A stretch of 64,000 nt of DNA from Methanobacterium sp. UBA279 (GCA_002502855.1 DAQK01000021.1:4348-68347), one strand, 5' to 3'; positions 1 through 8,849 are shown, counted from the first letter of the stretch. Numbers and translations: made by a program. The notes: generated by a model not told the origin, from the letters alone.

Positions 1-403
1 AGAATCCTCTCTCCAGGAAAGCGTCGATTTCCGGGTCGGTGTATCCTAATTCCCGGGCGTGGTAGAGATACGCTGATATTCCCTTGATTGCAAATAGCAG
101 GTTGTCCTGTAACCTGGCTACGGTGGGTTGTTTACCGCATACGCCTATGGTGGTGCAGCCGGTGCCCTTCGCTGTTTGGGAGCACTGGTAACAGAACATG
201 TCCAGGGCTTTCTTTTCCTCTTCTTTAAGGGCTTTTTCTTCTTCTTCAGTCACTGGGGCGAATTGTTCCTTGCCCACTCCGCAAACAGGGCATAGCCAGT
301 CATCTGGCAGGTCTTCAAACTCTGTTCCTGGCTCTATACCAGAGTCAGGATCTCCTTTTTCTGGGTCATATATGTAGTCGCATACCAAACACCTGTATTT
401 CAT
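1..403 (-). CDS. hcp: Rubredoxin-hybrid cluster protein (Hcp) fusion, 5' part only
   Basis: Reading leftward from ATG at 403, the first ~50 residues form a rubredoxin domain: CLVCDYIYDPEKGDPDSG, then LPDDWLCPVCG, which gives both CxxC knuckles that bind one iron. A Glu/Lys-rich linker follows, then DMFCYQCSQTAKGTG and GVCGK, the N-terminal cysteine motif of hybrid cluster proteins (hydroxylamine reductase/NO-detoxifying family). The window edge cuts the gene after ~134 codons, so the hybrid-cluster ligands are not visible. The rubredoxin presumably passes electrons to the Hcp part in the cytoplasm (inference). An AGGTG ribosome site lies 7 nt before the ATG. The gene diverges from a MsvR-type redox regulator, which suggests oxidative or nitrosative stress control. 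Confidence 0.88.
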   Translation of the reverse strand, partial: MKYRCLVCDYIYDPEKGDPDSGIEPGTEFEDLPDDWLCPVCGVGKEQFAPVTEEEEKALKEEEKKALDMFCYQCSQTAKGTGCTTIGVCGKQPTVARLQDNLLFAIKGISAYLYHARELGYTDPEIDAFLERGF

Positions 404-420
404 AAAAGATCACCTTTTTG

Positions 421-454
421 TTCGGTTAATTCCGAATGTTCTATATTCTCCGAA
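421..454. promoter_or_regulatory. Two MsvR-box-like inverted repeats between hcp and the V4R regulator
   Basis: TTCGGTTAATTCCGAA at 421-436 is an inverted repeat with TTCG/CGAA half-sites 8 nt apart. A second copy at 439-454 reads TTCT-N8-CGAA and has one mismatch. As I recall it, the Methanothermobacter MsvR site is TTCG and CGAA half-sites with the same 8-nt spacing. An AT-rich element at about 442-449, between and inside the boxes, could be the leftward hcp TATA box, and TTTATATG at 463-470 could serve the rightward gene, so a bound regulator would overlap one or both promoters. Function is inferred from pattern and context only. Confidence 0.5.
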
Positions 455-545
455 CAAGAGTATTTATATGTTACGGTATTAAGAAAGAATTAAAGTGTAC
501 ACTATTATATTATGTGCCGGAAATCATAAAAATATTGTGAGACTT

Positions 546-1298
546 ATGGATGAAAATCAAGACAGCAAATACCAGATAGAGCTATTCTCCACTCCGAAGG
601 GATTGTATGTGATAGATAGCCCTATAAGAATAAAAATATTATCTCTTCTTCGTGAGAAGGAAAGGAAATTCGATGAAATAGTGGAACTATCTGGTAAAGC
701 CAAATCCACCATATCAGAACACCTCAAGAAGCTGTATGATGAGGGGATAATAGATTCCAGACCAGATCCAGAGGATGCCCGTAAGAAAATATTCTCCATA
801 AAATCAGAGTACCTGGGCGAACTATCCCGGGAAAAACTCTTCAAAGAGGATTTAAAACAATACGTTCAAACTTACCTGGAAAGCGATGGCAGCCCCTTCG
901 AATTCTTCCGCCTACTATTTCAAACCATAAGAGTCTCTTTAATAAGCCAGGGGCTCAGTGTAGACCCCATATTACATGATGCAGGGGTTCAAGTAGGAGA
1001 GACACTGTATCCATCCCTGGAGGATCCTGATGAGACCAAGTTCATGGAAAACATAGCCCGATTCTGGAAGTCACACCAGCTGGGACGGGTGGAAGTTAAA
1101 AGTATAGAACCACTGGTAATAAATGTTTACGACTGCTTCGAATGTAAAGGACTGCCATTTTTGGGTAAGACCGCCTGTGCATTCGACACCGGCCTCCTGA
1201 AAGCACTGTTTTCCGCCCATTACAAGAAACCACGGAAAGTTACAGAGACAAAGTGCTACGCCACTGGAGACGACTACTGCGAGTTTATAATAGAATAA
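546..1298 (+). CDS. msvR: MsvR-type redox-sensing transcription regulator (ArsR-like HTH plus V4R domain)
   Basis: From ATG 546 (MDENQDSK...) the protein is about 250 aa. Residues ~15-75 form a winged helix-turn-helix (IRIKILSLLREKERKFDEI, KSTISEHLKKLYDEGII). The C-terminal half is a V4R domain ending CYATGDDYCEFIIE, with cysteines also in VYDCFECKG and KTACAF. V4R cysteines are the redox switch in characterised MsvR proteins of methanogens, which repress oxidative-stress genes lying divergent to msvR; the same geometry is seen here with rubredoxin-hcp. An in-frame upstream extension to 495 exists, but the ATG at 546 begins close to the conserved domain. Family assignment is strong; the target gene is inferred. 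Confidence 0.8.
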   Translation: MDENQDSKYQIELFSTPKGLYVIDSPIRIKILSLLREKERKFDEIVELSGKAKSTISEHLKKLYDEGIIDSRPDPEDARKKIFSIKSEYLGELSREKLFKEDLKQYVQTYLESDGSPFEFFRLLFQTIRVSLISQGLSVDPILHDAGVQVGETLYPSLEDPDETKFMENIARFWKSHQLGRVEVKSIEPLVINVYDCFECKGLPFLGKTACAFDTGLLKALFSAHYKKPRKVTETKCYATGDDYCEFIIE

Positions 1299-1382
1299 GA
1301 GATTAAACATCTGTAAAAAGATTTCCAGAAAAAAATTAATAGAAAACCAAACTATCTGAGAAAATTTTGGAGAAAAATAATT

Positions 1383-2597
1383 ATGATAATGGTTATAGAC
1401 CCCCAAAACGCAGGAATCGCTGGAAACATGGTAGTAGGAGCGATGATAGACCTGGGCATAAGAAAAGAAGAAGTCCAGGACATCATGGAATATTACGCAT
1501 CCTTCTTTGGAGAGATAAATGTTGATATAGGCAAGACGAGCAAATCAGGGATCACCGCCACCTACGTGGACGTGGATTGCCAGGATAAAGAACCTATAAA
1601 ATATGAAGAACTTAGGGGGCGATTAAACAGTATAACACATGATAATGTAACACAGGATATGCAGGAACTGGCCAGTAACGTTTTTAAAACACTGGCAGAA
1701 GCTGAATCCAATGTTCATGGGTTCAGCCTGGATAAAGTCCATTTCCATGAAGTGGGAGCGGCAGATGCTGTGGCTGATGTAATGGGGGCGGTTTACTGCT
1801 TCCAACAGCTGCAGTTACACATCCAGAAAACCTATGGAATGCCTGTAGCACTGGGTGGGGGAAGAGTAGAATCAAGTCATGGTCCCATAAGCGTCCCTGC
1901 ACCGGCAACCCTGGAAATACTCAAAGGAGTCCCCACCTTCGGAGGTCCGGTGGACTTCGAACTCACCACACCCACCGGTGCCGCACTCCTCAAGAATATG
2001 GTGGACCAGTTTTTAAGTTACTATCCCCTGTTAGTCAACCAGAAAGTAGGCTACGGAGCAGGTAGGCGGGATCTATCCTTTCCCAATACCCTGCGGGTTT
2101 TAACTGGTGACGCGCCCCTGGGAACAGATAAAGTATCTGTTTTAGAGACCAACCTGGACAACATATCTGGTGAAGTACTGGGACATTCCTTCAGCAACCT
2201 GTTAGAGGCCGGTGCACTGGATGTAACCATCATCCCCACTCTCAACAAGAAAAACCGGCCCGGCCATCTCCTTCGAGTGATAACCAGACCAGAAGATTCG
2301 ACAACAGTATCCGAGGCGATAATCCGGGAGACAGGAACACTGGGAGTCAGAATACTCCCTTACGTACACAGAAACATCGCCGAGAGGAAGATCATACCCA
2401 TAGAAATGGACATAGCTGGGGAAGTGACCCAGATAAACATAAAAGTAGGGCTCATCGGTGAGGAGATAATCAGCATTGCCCCGGAGTACGAGGATGCCAA
2501 GGTCATCTCTGCCAAAACAGGAGTCCCACTTAAAAACGTGATGAAACAGGCCAGTGAGGAATTTAAGAGAATATTAGATGAGCAGGTTATTATCTAG
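1383..2597 (+). CDS. larC: LarC-like nickel insertion protein (pincer cofactor biosynthesis)
   Basis: 404 residues in one frame matching the LarC/COG1641 family: an N-terminal AGIAGNMVVGAMIDLG segment, FHEVGAADAVADVMG around residue 122, VALGGGRVESSHGPISVPAPAT, and ELTTPTGAALL. LarC inserts nickel into the pyridinium-dithiocarboxylate nucleotide to make the nickel-pincer cofactor of LarA-type racemases. In some lactobacilli LarC needs a programmed frameshift; here the reading frame is continuous. GGAG at 1369-1372 lies 10 nt before ATG 1383, which favours that start over ATG 1389. It is co-directional with queC 57 nt downstream. No larA, larB or larE homologue is in the window. Confidence 0.88.
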   Translation: MIMVIDPQNAGIAGNMVVGAMIDLGIRKEEVQDIMEYYASFFGEINVDIGKTSKSGITATYVDVDCQDKEPIKYEELRGRLNSITHDNVTQDMQELASNVFKTLAEAESNVHGFSLDKVHFHEVGAADAVADVMGAVYCFQQLQLHIQKTYGMPVALGGGRVESSHGPISVPAPATLEILKGVPTFGGPVDFELTTPTGAALLKNMVDQFLSYYPLLVNQKVGYGAGRRDLSFPNTLRVLTGDAPLGTDKVSVLETNLDNISGEVLGHSFSNLLEAGALDVTIIPTLNKKNRPGHLLRVITRPEDSTTVSEAIIRETGTLGVRILPYVHRNIAERKIIPIEMDIAGEVTQINIKVGLIGEEIISIAPEYEDAKVISAKTGVPLKNVMKQASEEFKRILDEQVII

Positions 2598-2654
2598 GTT
2601 TAGATTTTTAATTTTTTAAAGAATTAATTTTTAAAGATACTAGGTGAAAAATCC

Positions 2655-3332
2655 ATGGTTAAACCAAAAGCTATCACAGTACTCTCCGGTGGACTTGACT
2701 CCACAGTAGCCACTGCATACTTTAAGGACAAATATGATATCCAGGGGGTAACCTTCGATTACGGTCAAAGAAGCGCCCGGATGGAAATCAAATCAGCCCG
2801 GGCTATCTGCGAAAAATTAGGTATAGGCCATACAGTAATAGAGCTCCCCTGGCTCGCTGATCTGGGCGGTTCAGCTTTAACATCTGATGCGGAAGTCCCT
2901 GAACTGGAATTTCATGAGCTGGACCAGAAGGAGATATGTGATGAAACAGCCCGGCAAGTATGGGTGCCCGGCAGGAACATAGTATTTACAGCCATAGCCA
3001 CATCATTTGCCGAAGCTTCCGGAGCAGAGAAAATAATAGTTGGTTGGGACCTGGAAGAGGCAGTTACCTTCCCTGATAACTCAAAAGAATTTCTGGATGC
3101 CTATAACAGTGTCCTGGAGATTGGATCAATTTATGATATAGAAATAGAAGCACCACTCATTGCTAAAACTAAAAAAGAAATAGTGGAATTGGGGTTAGAG
3201 ATAGACGCACCCCTTGAGCTAAGCTATTCATGCTATATGGGTGAAGAAAAGCACTGCGGTGTATGTGAGTCATGTATGAGGCGGAAAAGGGCATTTATTG
3301 AGGCCAATGCTGAGGATGTAACAGAATATTAG
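2655..3332 (+). CDS. queC: 7-cyano-7-deazaguanine synthase QueC
   Basis: The 225-residue protein has the PP-loop ATP pyrophosphatase motif VLSGGLDSTVA near the N-terminus and a zinc-binding C-terminus, CYMGEEKHCGVCESCMRRK, typical of QueC. QueC converts 7-carboxy-7-deazaguanine to preQ0 using ATP and ammonia. In archaea preQ0 feeds archaeosine at tRNA position 15. Internal motifs VPGRNIVF and GWDLEEAVTFPDNS fit the family, where the second is usually GxxxxDxxxYPDC. Length is normal for QueC. It follows larC after a short AT-rich gap and is probably co-transcribed with it. Confidence 0.95.
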   Translation: MVKPKAITVLSGGLDSTVATAYFKDKYDIQGVTFDYGQRSARMEIKSARAICEKLGIGHTVIELPWLADLGGSALTSDAEVPELEFHELDQKEICDETARQVWVPGRNIVFTAIATSFAEASGAEKIIVGWDLEEAVTFPDNSKEFLDAYNSVLEIGSIYDIEIEAPLIAKTKKEIVELGLEIDAPLELSYSCYMGEEKHCGVCESCMRRKRAFIEANAEDVTEY

Positions 3333-3581
3333 ATGATATTGCTTTATTTAAAAAGATGAATGATGGTGAGGATCCACGGGCTAAATATGTTTACATGCTG
3401 CAAGGGTCCCTACCTTTCTCAAACGCTCCTGGATAGTGACTTAGAGATCGATAAAGATATTGAATATAATCTATTTACAGCAGGGATGTTGATATCCGGC
3501 CATTAAGGGTTGCTGGTCATGTATGAATATGGGGTACCTATCCTCTTACAAACTCCAAAAAAATTAAAAAAAGGGGGGATT

Positions 3582-4070
3582 TTAAAATGGTAGTTCTGTG
3601 TATGTACCGTGTAGTGTGTTGGTGTTTAGGTTCCAGTTATTTATGGTTCCAAATGTGTTTCTGGTACTTACGGCATCTGCGTAATACCATTTACCGTTTA
3701 CGTATAACTGAGCCCATACATGTTCGTATGTTCCGCTGGAGAACGTGCAGGTTCTGTGCTGATATCTGGCTGGTATGCCTGCTGCTCTGGCAGGTGCCAC
3801 TACCAGGTGCACCATATCACAGCAGTTACCGCTCCTGGAGCTATAAGTACCCAGACCACCCTTCTGGGTGTTGTAGTAGAATGAATAAGACACGTTGTCC
3901 CTCACCCAGTTGAAGATAACATGGGCCTTAGCATAGGTCGTTGTTTTACCCGAGATTATAGAAGCCACCAAGTTCTTGATGGTGGAACTGGTTGACTCGG
4001 CATTGGCTGTCGCCACCAGATACTTCTGTAAAGAAGAATCAGTCGTGGTATTTCCGCCTGTCTGACTGCA
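3582..4070 (-). pseudogene. Transglutaminase-like (pseudomurein endopeptidase-type) domain, separated from its N-terminal half by one TGA
   Basis: This is the in-frame continuation after the TGA at 4073-4071: a ~19-codon linker (CSQTGGNTTTDSSLQKYLV) and then a 144-residue transglutaminase-like domain. Visible catalytic elements are the Cys in RSGNCCDMVHLV, the His in YEHVWAQLYV and the Asp in KWYYADAVS. Methanobacterial wall proteins commonly join pseudomurein-binding repeats to such Cys-His-Asp domains (PeiW/PeiP type). A GTG at 4016 could start a separate short protein, but it would lack a signal peptide and wall binding and has no clear ribosome site. A nonsense change of a sense codon is the simplest explanation; selenocysteine is unlikely because I see no Sec hallmark. 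Confidence 0.75.
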
Positions 4071-6011
4071 TCAAGATTTTACTGACACATAGTTGGGTAA
4101 TCTGTTATTGTCGTCGTAGAAAGCTACTATCCTGGATAATACGGATATCAGTGATTCGTAGCTGACCTTACCCAGTGAACTGGATGCATAGTTGGGTGCT
4201 CGGCCGTTGGTGTTGATGAAGTTTTGTATACTTTCTGCAATTTTTAGGTACTCTGATTTCAGAATGTTACCTGATTCAACGTTCTCTGTTGAATTTGTGG
4301 CTGAATCCACATCTTTTACTGTGATTGCCGTTGTAGAACCACTGTTTACTTGAATTGTCCCTGTAGTTAGGAGATAAAGGAATTCTGACATTGTAACTTG
4401 TTCTCCTGAAATAGTCACATAGTTGGGTAACCTCTGGTTACTCTCTATAAACGACTTCACACTAGAAGCTGCGCTACTTATTTGGTTTAATGTAACTGTT
4501 TGGGTGGTAGAGTTATCAGAGCTTGATGAACTATTGTTGGGGGCTACTGATACGTAGTTGGGCAGTCTTTTGTTGGTGTTGTAGAAGTTCAGTATTTTGC
4601 TGAATGTGTTTATCAGTGATTCGTAGCTGACCTTACCCAGTGAACTGGATGCATAGTTGGGTGCTCGGCCGTTGGTGTTGATGAAGTTTTGTATACTTTC
4701 TGCAATTTTTAGGTACTCTGATTTCAGAATGTTACCTGATTCAACGTTCTCTGTTGAATTTGTGGCTGAATCCACATCTTTTACTGTGATTGCCGTTGTA
4801 GAACCACTGTTTACTTGAATTGTCCCTGTAGTTAGGAGATAAAGGAATTCTGACATTGTAACTTGTTCTCCTGAAATAGTCACATAGTTGGGTAACCTCT
4901 GGTTACTCTCTATAAACGACTTCACACTAGAAGCTGCGCTGGCTACCTGACTTACACTTACCATGGTGGTTGTACTGCTTTCTGTGCTGACGTCAGCTGC
5001 CCAGGCAATGAGCTTGGCCAGTATGTCCGGGTACTGTGGTGAAAGTTCCAGATGAGATCCGAGGAGTACTGACCTTCCTTCCCCGTAGTAGTCGCTGACT
5101 ATGTCTGCGTAACCTTTGTAACCAGTTTTACTGTCGGCGTAGGTGGCTAGTATTTTGGCTGTGCTGCTGGTGGTGTACATGGCCGCGCCATTGTAGTGAT
5201 TTACGGTGATGGTACCGCTACGGCCTAATAGTTGTGTTCCTGCTGAGGTGAACTGCATTGCTAAGCTCCCCACGTAATTCACGACTTTTGCGTTTACGTT
5301 GGGTGCTATTCCCCAACCATTGTATCTACCATCCACACTTGTCACAGCTGCATAAGCACCAGCACATATTCCTATGTATCCTCCACCATTTGCAACAAAG
5401 CTCTTAATGGCACTTGCACTAATACTACCACTATTCAGGTAATAATAACCTCCATCACCGCCGGGCATAATCAGTACATCATATCCTGATAAGATTGATG
5501 AGATGATTTTTGTGGTGGTGGTGTAAGTGAATTTCACACCTGATACTAGATTATTGCTATTTGCGTTGCTTAAAATAGTTTTCAACCCGCTAACACAATT
5601 AGCACTGGCGTAAGCTCCGTTGTAGATCAGCACCTTGATGGTGGTTGTGCTTCCGGCTGCAGAACCAGCTGCAATTTGAGATTCATTGTTAGAACTACTG
5701 GTGTTTTTTGAACTGGTACTAGACTTAGAAGTCGTAGATGTAGTCCCTGTTGAATTGGTGGTTGTAACTTTTTCAGTTGAATCCTCTGTCTTATTACTTG
5801 TGTCTGTGTTTACTTGTTGTGTTGTGGTTTGGACTTTGTCGGTGGCGTTGGTTTGATTTTGGCTTACTGCAGATACAGTATTTGCACTTAATGCCAGTGT
5901 TAATGCCAAAAATATTAACACTGCAAAAATCAATTTTCGTTTAATTTTACCGCCTCCATGTCCCAAGATGTTTAAAAGGTTTACATAAACCCCTTTCTTG
6001 GACGTGTACAT
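4071..6011 (-). CDS. Secreted pseudomurein-binding protein with BPL_N/GATase-like domain; N-terminal part of a split gene
   Basis: Order of parts: a signal peptide (KRKLIFAVLIFLALTLALS ending in a NTVSA cleavage site), a Ser/Thr-rich linker to about residue 125, a class I glutamine-amidotransferase-like (BPL_N) domain with MPGGDGG and the nucleophile elbow GICAGAYAA, then four pseudomurein-binding repeats recognised by RLPNYV or RAPNYA. These repeats anchor proteins to the pseudomurein wall of Methanobacteriales. The ATG at 6011 has no ribosome site and sits near the expected transcription start of the TTTATA box at ~6030-6038. A strong GGAGG at 5957-5953 lies 7 nt before an ATT codon at 5945, which would yield a textbook signal peptide. 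The frame ends at TGA 4073-4071, directly followed in frame by a transglutaminase domain. Confidence 0.85.
   Translation of the reverse strand: MYTSKKGVYVNLLNILGHGGGKIKRKLIFAVLIFLALTLALSANTVSAVSQNQTNATDKVQTTTQQVNTDTSNKTEDSTEKVTTTNSTGTTSTTSKSSTSSKNTSSSNNESQIAAGSAAGSTTTIKVLIYNGAYASANCVSGLKTILSNANSNNLVSGVKFTYTTTTKIISSILSGYDVLIMPGGDGGYYYLNSGSISASAIKSFVANGGGYIGICAGAYAAVTSVDGRYNGWGIAPNVNAKVVNYVGSLAMQFTSAGTQLLGRSGTITVNHYNGAAMYTTSSTAKILATYADSKTGYKGYADIVSDYYGEGRSVLLGSHLELSPQYPDILAKLIAWAADVSTESSTTTMVSVSQVASAASSVKSFIESNQRLPNYVTISGEQVTMSEFLYLLTTGTIQVNSGSTTAITVKDVDSATNSTENVESGNILKSEYLKIAESIQNFINTNGRAPNYASSSLGKVSYESLINTFSKILNFYNTNKRLPNYVSVAPNNSSSSSDNSTTQTVTLNQISSAASSVKSFIESNQRLPNYVTISGEQVTMSEFLYLLTTGTIQVNSGSTTAITVKDVDSATNSTENVESGNILKSEYLKIAESIQNFINTNGRAPNYASSSLGKVSYESLISVLSRIVAFYDDNNRLPNYVSVKS
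4146..4940. repeat. Two identical 330-bp direct repeats inside the pseudomurein-binding gene
   Basis: Bases 4146-4475 and 4611-4940 match at every base I compared, with an offset of 465 bp. They encode part of the pseudomurein-binding repeats, from the segment containing ESNQRLPNYVTISGEQ through NTNGRAPNYASSSLGKVSYESLI. Identity at synonymous positions points to a very recent tandem duplication or gene conversion within the gene, which changes the number of wall-binding repeats. The DNA between the copies encodes a more diverged repeat end (NTNKRLPNYVSV). Confidence 0.9.
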
Positions 6012-6017
6012 GATCAA

Positions 6018-7130
6018 TTAGGAATTCCTTATAAATTTTACGGTTTTAATCCCAAAAATACACGTTCACTAAGCTTTTCTCTTTATTTAAAACATGTTTA
6101 AAAGCCTTTTTAATAATTCTATCTGAAAACTTTCGTTCAATTCCTTATTTTAAGAATTATGGTTCATTTAAAAGTTAAATACAAAAAATCCTCATATTTA
6201 GGCATTATATGCTACAAATCTCCTTCTTGGCTTCGCCCATCAATTAATTTCATATGGTGATTTTTACAAAAGTTTATTTAAACAATTTTAATTAGAATAA
6301 GAAAGAGTATTTAGCTTATAATTAAGTTTTAAACTCTTAAAAATAGTTTACAAACTATCCGTAAACTTAAGTAATTTATGTGCTCTAAAATATTTCAAGC
6401 TGATGCCGGATTATAGAATGAGATAACATGCTATAAGATTATAACTATCAACTTTCAGATTTCATGTTTCCTGAGAGGGTTCTGTAAGGCATTTTTTTGT
6501 TTTATATCCGAGTGATATGGTGGCGCCTAATAGGTTTAGAGGCGTGTTTAGGTACTGATTTCCATTTGAAACGCCTTTGGTTAAGATCAACGGAGATTTC
6601 ATAAAAAAAAACACTAGGAGAAAGTCAAATTCCAAAAACTAAAAGACACATTTAACCTACCCTTCACGTGTATTTAAAGTTAAAAAAAACAAGAAAAGAA
6701 AGCTGAAAACTATACAACATGTTAAAAAGATATTACTCGAAAAATACAAAATTGGGAAGAATACAGACCCATACGTGGCAAAATCGAAGACTTTCTAAAA
6801 TTATGCAAATGGGACTAAACATGAAAAAATACACACCAAAATCAGCAAAAAAACTACCATACTAACCGTATTTCTAGCAGAACTCATCACAACACCAGGT
6901 TTACAACACAAAAACAGCCCTGAAAGCTTTCAGAGTCCTAAAAAACCTAAGACCCTAAAGAATAAAGTGATTTGTGGGGCTCAAGCCTAAAAGCAAGTCA
7001 TACTTGTTGGAAGGAGTAGAAAATGTTGGAGTTGAGCTCATTTTAAGGAACTACTGGTAAGATTAAATTGACTGAATAATATGGAAATAATAAAAAAATA
7101 GAAATTTTAATGGATCCCAAAAAAAACGCT
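6018..7130. other. Gene-poor AT-rich region with a degraded transposase relic
   Basis: I see no intact gene here. The left part (6018-6200) holds the promoter of the leftward wall-protein gene, with TTATAAATTTTA at 6029-6040. The middle is AT-rich with many stops on both strands. The right part carries broken reading frames resembling a transposase C-terminus. Bases 6388-6403 (AATATTTCAAGCTGAT) recur at 31567-31582. Confidence 0.6.
6660..6950 (+). pseudogene. Probable transposase C-terminus relic, several frameshifts
   Basis: Short stretches in different frames resemble the lysine-rich end of archaeal IS transposases: NWEEYRPIRGKIEDFLKLCK, then MKKYTPKSAKKLP, then ILTVFLAELITTPG. Stops and frame changes fall between them, so the element is dead. 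No terminal inverted repeats or target duplication could be recognised. The call rests on recollection of similar methanobacterial transposase ends and is tentative. Confidence 0.3.
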
Positions 7131-8849
7131 CTATTTTATGACCATCAAAACATCACCGGCATCAACGGTGTCTCCCTCATCAACGTAGATCTGTTCTACT
7201 GTCCCGGACTGTGAGGCGTAGACATCGTTTTCCATCTTCATGGCCTCCAGTACGGCCACCACGTCGCCTTCGTTTACATGGTCTCCCCGGTTTACCTTAA
7301 GCTTCAGGATCATGCCTTGCATGGTGGTGTTCACCGCTCCCTCGACGTTGCCTCGGGGTACTTTGCCCTGGGTGGGTTCTATTTCCATGTAACCCACCGG
7401 TGTGATTTTGACATCGAAGACTTCCCCATCCACATCAACTGCGTACTCGGTGGGCAGTCCAGCGGGTTCTTCCCTACTTGAAGCTTCTTCTGGTGGTTTT
7501 AACTCTTCTTCCTCGATTTCACCACGGAGGAATTTCACTGCAACCTGGGGGTACAGGGCGTAGGTTAACACGTCTTCTTCCTTTTTAACGATACCTTTTT
7601 CTTCTGCTTCCCTGCGGCACTGTTCCAGTTGAGGTTCCAGTAGATCGGCGGGCCTTACTGTTATCCGCTCTTCATCCCCTATGATCTTATGGGCCACTTC
7701 TTCATTGATGGGAGCGGGTGGTCTGCCGTAGAACCCTTTGATGTAATCTTTAACTTCCTTGGTCACGTTCCCATATCTTTCACCGTTGAGGACGTTCATC
7801 ACGGCCTGTATACCCACGATCTGGCTGGTTGGAGTTACCAGTGGAGGGTATCCCAGGTCTTTCCGTACCCGGGGGACCTCCTTAAGCACGTCTTCATAAC
7901 GGTCCAGGGCGTTCTGGTTTTTAAGCTGTGATACGAAGTTTGAAAGCATACCACCAGGTATCTGGTAGATTAAAACATCGGTATCTATCTTTTCAGATAT
8001 GGGATCGATGAGACTGCTGTACTTCTTACGTATCTCCTCGAAATATTCTTTGATCTCTTTTAGGAGCTTCAAATCCAGTCCAGTATCATAGGGAGTGTTT
8101 TGTAGCGCAGCCACTATACTCTCGGTTGGTGGCTGGGACGCTCCCCAGGAAAGGGGTGATATGGCAGTGTCCAGAAGGTCGACTCCCGCCTCACAGGCAG
8201 TGTAATAACTCATGGGAGTCATACCACTGGTACAGTGACAGTGTAAGTTAACCATGAGATTGGTCTCTTCTTTAAGGGCCTTTATTAAGTCATAAGTATC
8301 ATATGGGGATATCAGTCCGGCCATATCCTTCACAACCACCGAATCGCCCCCTAATTCCTCTAACTTCTGTGCGAATTCCACAAAAGTTTCCAGAGTATGG
8401 TAGGGACTTACTGTATAGCTGATGGTAACCTGGACGTGTGCATCTTGTTCCTTAGCTACTTTTATGGCCATTTCCATGTTTCGGATGTCGTTCAGGGCAT
8501 CAAATATCCGGAATACATCTATACCATTTTCATAGGATTTTTCCACGAATTTACGGACTATATCGTCGGGGTAATGCTTGTACCCCACCAGGTTCTGGCC
8601 GCGGAGAAGCATCTGTAAGGGAGTCTTGGTCACTATCTCTTTAAGCTGCCTCAGGCGTTCCCAGGGGTCTTCGTTGAGATAGCGGATGCAGGTATCGAAG
8701 GTGGCACCGCCCCAGGACTCCAGGGAGAAATAACCCACTTTATCCATTTTCTCGGCTATGGGTAACATGTCTCTGGTTCGCATTCTGGTGGCCATCAGTG
8801 ACTGGTGGGCATCCCGGAATGCAGTTTCAATGATTCTTATTTTTTTCAT
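7131..8849 (-). CDS. pycB: Pyruvate carboxylase subunit B (carboxyltransferase plus biotin carrier)
   Basis: The 572-residue protein opens with RIIETAFRDAHQSLMATRMR and contains ESWGGATFDTCIRYLNEDPWERL and VVVKDMAGL, hallmarks of the carboxyltransferase domain shared by pyruvate carboxylase and oxaloacetate decarboxylase. The last ~75 residues are a biotinyl domain with the lysine in EAMKMEND at about residue 538. In methanogens PycA (biotin carboxylase) and PycB form a cytoplasmic enzyme making oxaloacetate from pyruvate, ATP and bicarbonate for the incomplete reductive TCA route. PycA is not in the window. Together with the fumarase and fumarate reductase-like genes here it fits oxaloacetate-to-succinate metabolism. 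The ATG at 8849 follows GGTGA. Confidence 0.95.
   Translation of the reverse strand: MKKIRIIETAFRDAHQSLMATRMRTRDMLPIAEKMDKVGYFSLESWGGATFDTCIRYLNEDPWERLRQLKEIVTKTPLQMLLRGQNLVGYKHYPDDIVRKFVEKSYENGIDVFRIFDALNDIRNMEMAIKVAKEQDAHVQVTISYTVSPYHTLETFVEFAQKLEELGGDSVVVKDMAGLISPYDTYDLIKALKEETNLMVNLHCHCTSGMTPMSYYTACEAGVDLLDTAISPLSWGASQPPTESIVAALQNTPYDTGLDLKLLKEIKEYFEEIRKKYSSLIDPISEKIDTDVLIYQIPGGMLSNFVSQLKNQNALDRYEDVLKEVPRVRKDLGYPPLVTPTSQIVGIQAVMNVLNGERYGNVTKEVKDYIKGFYGRPPAPINEEVAHKIIGDEERITVRPADLLEPQLEQCRREAEEKGIVKKEEDVLTYALYPQVAVKFLRGEIEEEELKPPEEASSREEPAGLPTEYAVDVDGEVFDVKITPVGYMEIEPTQGKVPRGNVEGAVNTTMQGMILKLKVNRGDHVNEGDVVAVLEAMKMENDVYASQSGTVEQIYVDEGDTVDAGDVLMVIK

Noticed and set aside
3333..3581. A short open frame after queC (MNDGEDPRAKYVYMLQGSLP...)
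   Set aside because: Only 19 codons before a stop, no ribosome site and no homologue I recognise; treated as spacer between convergent genes.
4071..4073. Selenocysteine decoding of the in-frame TGA
   Set aside because: Methanobacteriales are not known to use selenocysteine, the position is a linker and not a redox motif, and no SECIS-like structure was evident; a nonsense change is simpler.
4146..4940. CRISPR-like array
   Set aside because: Repeats are 330 bp, in frame and protein-coding; no short repeats with unique spacers exist anywhere in the window.
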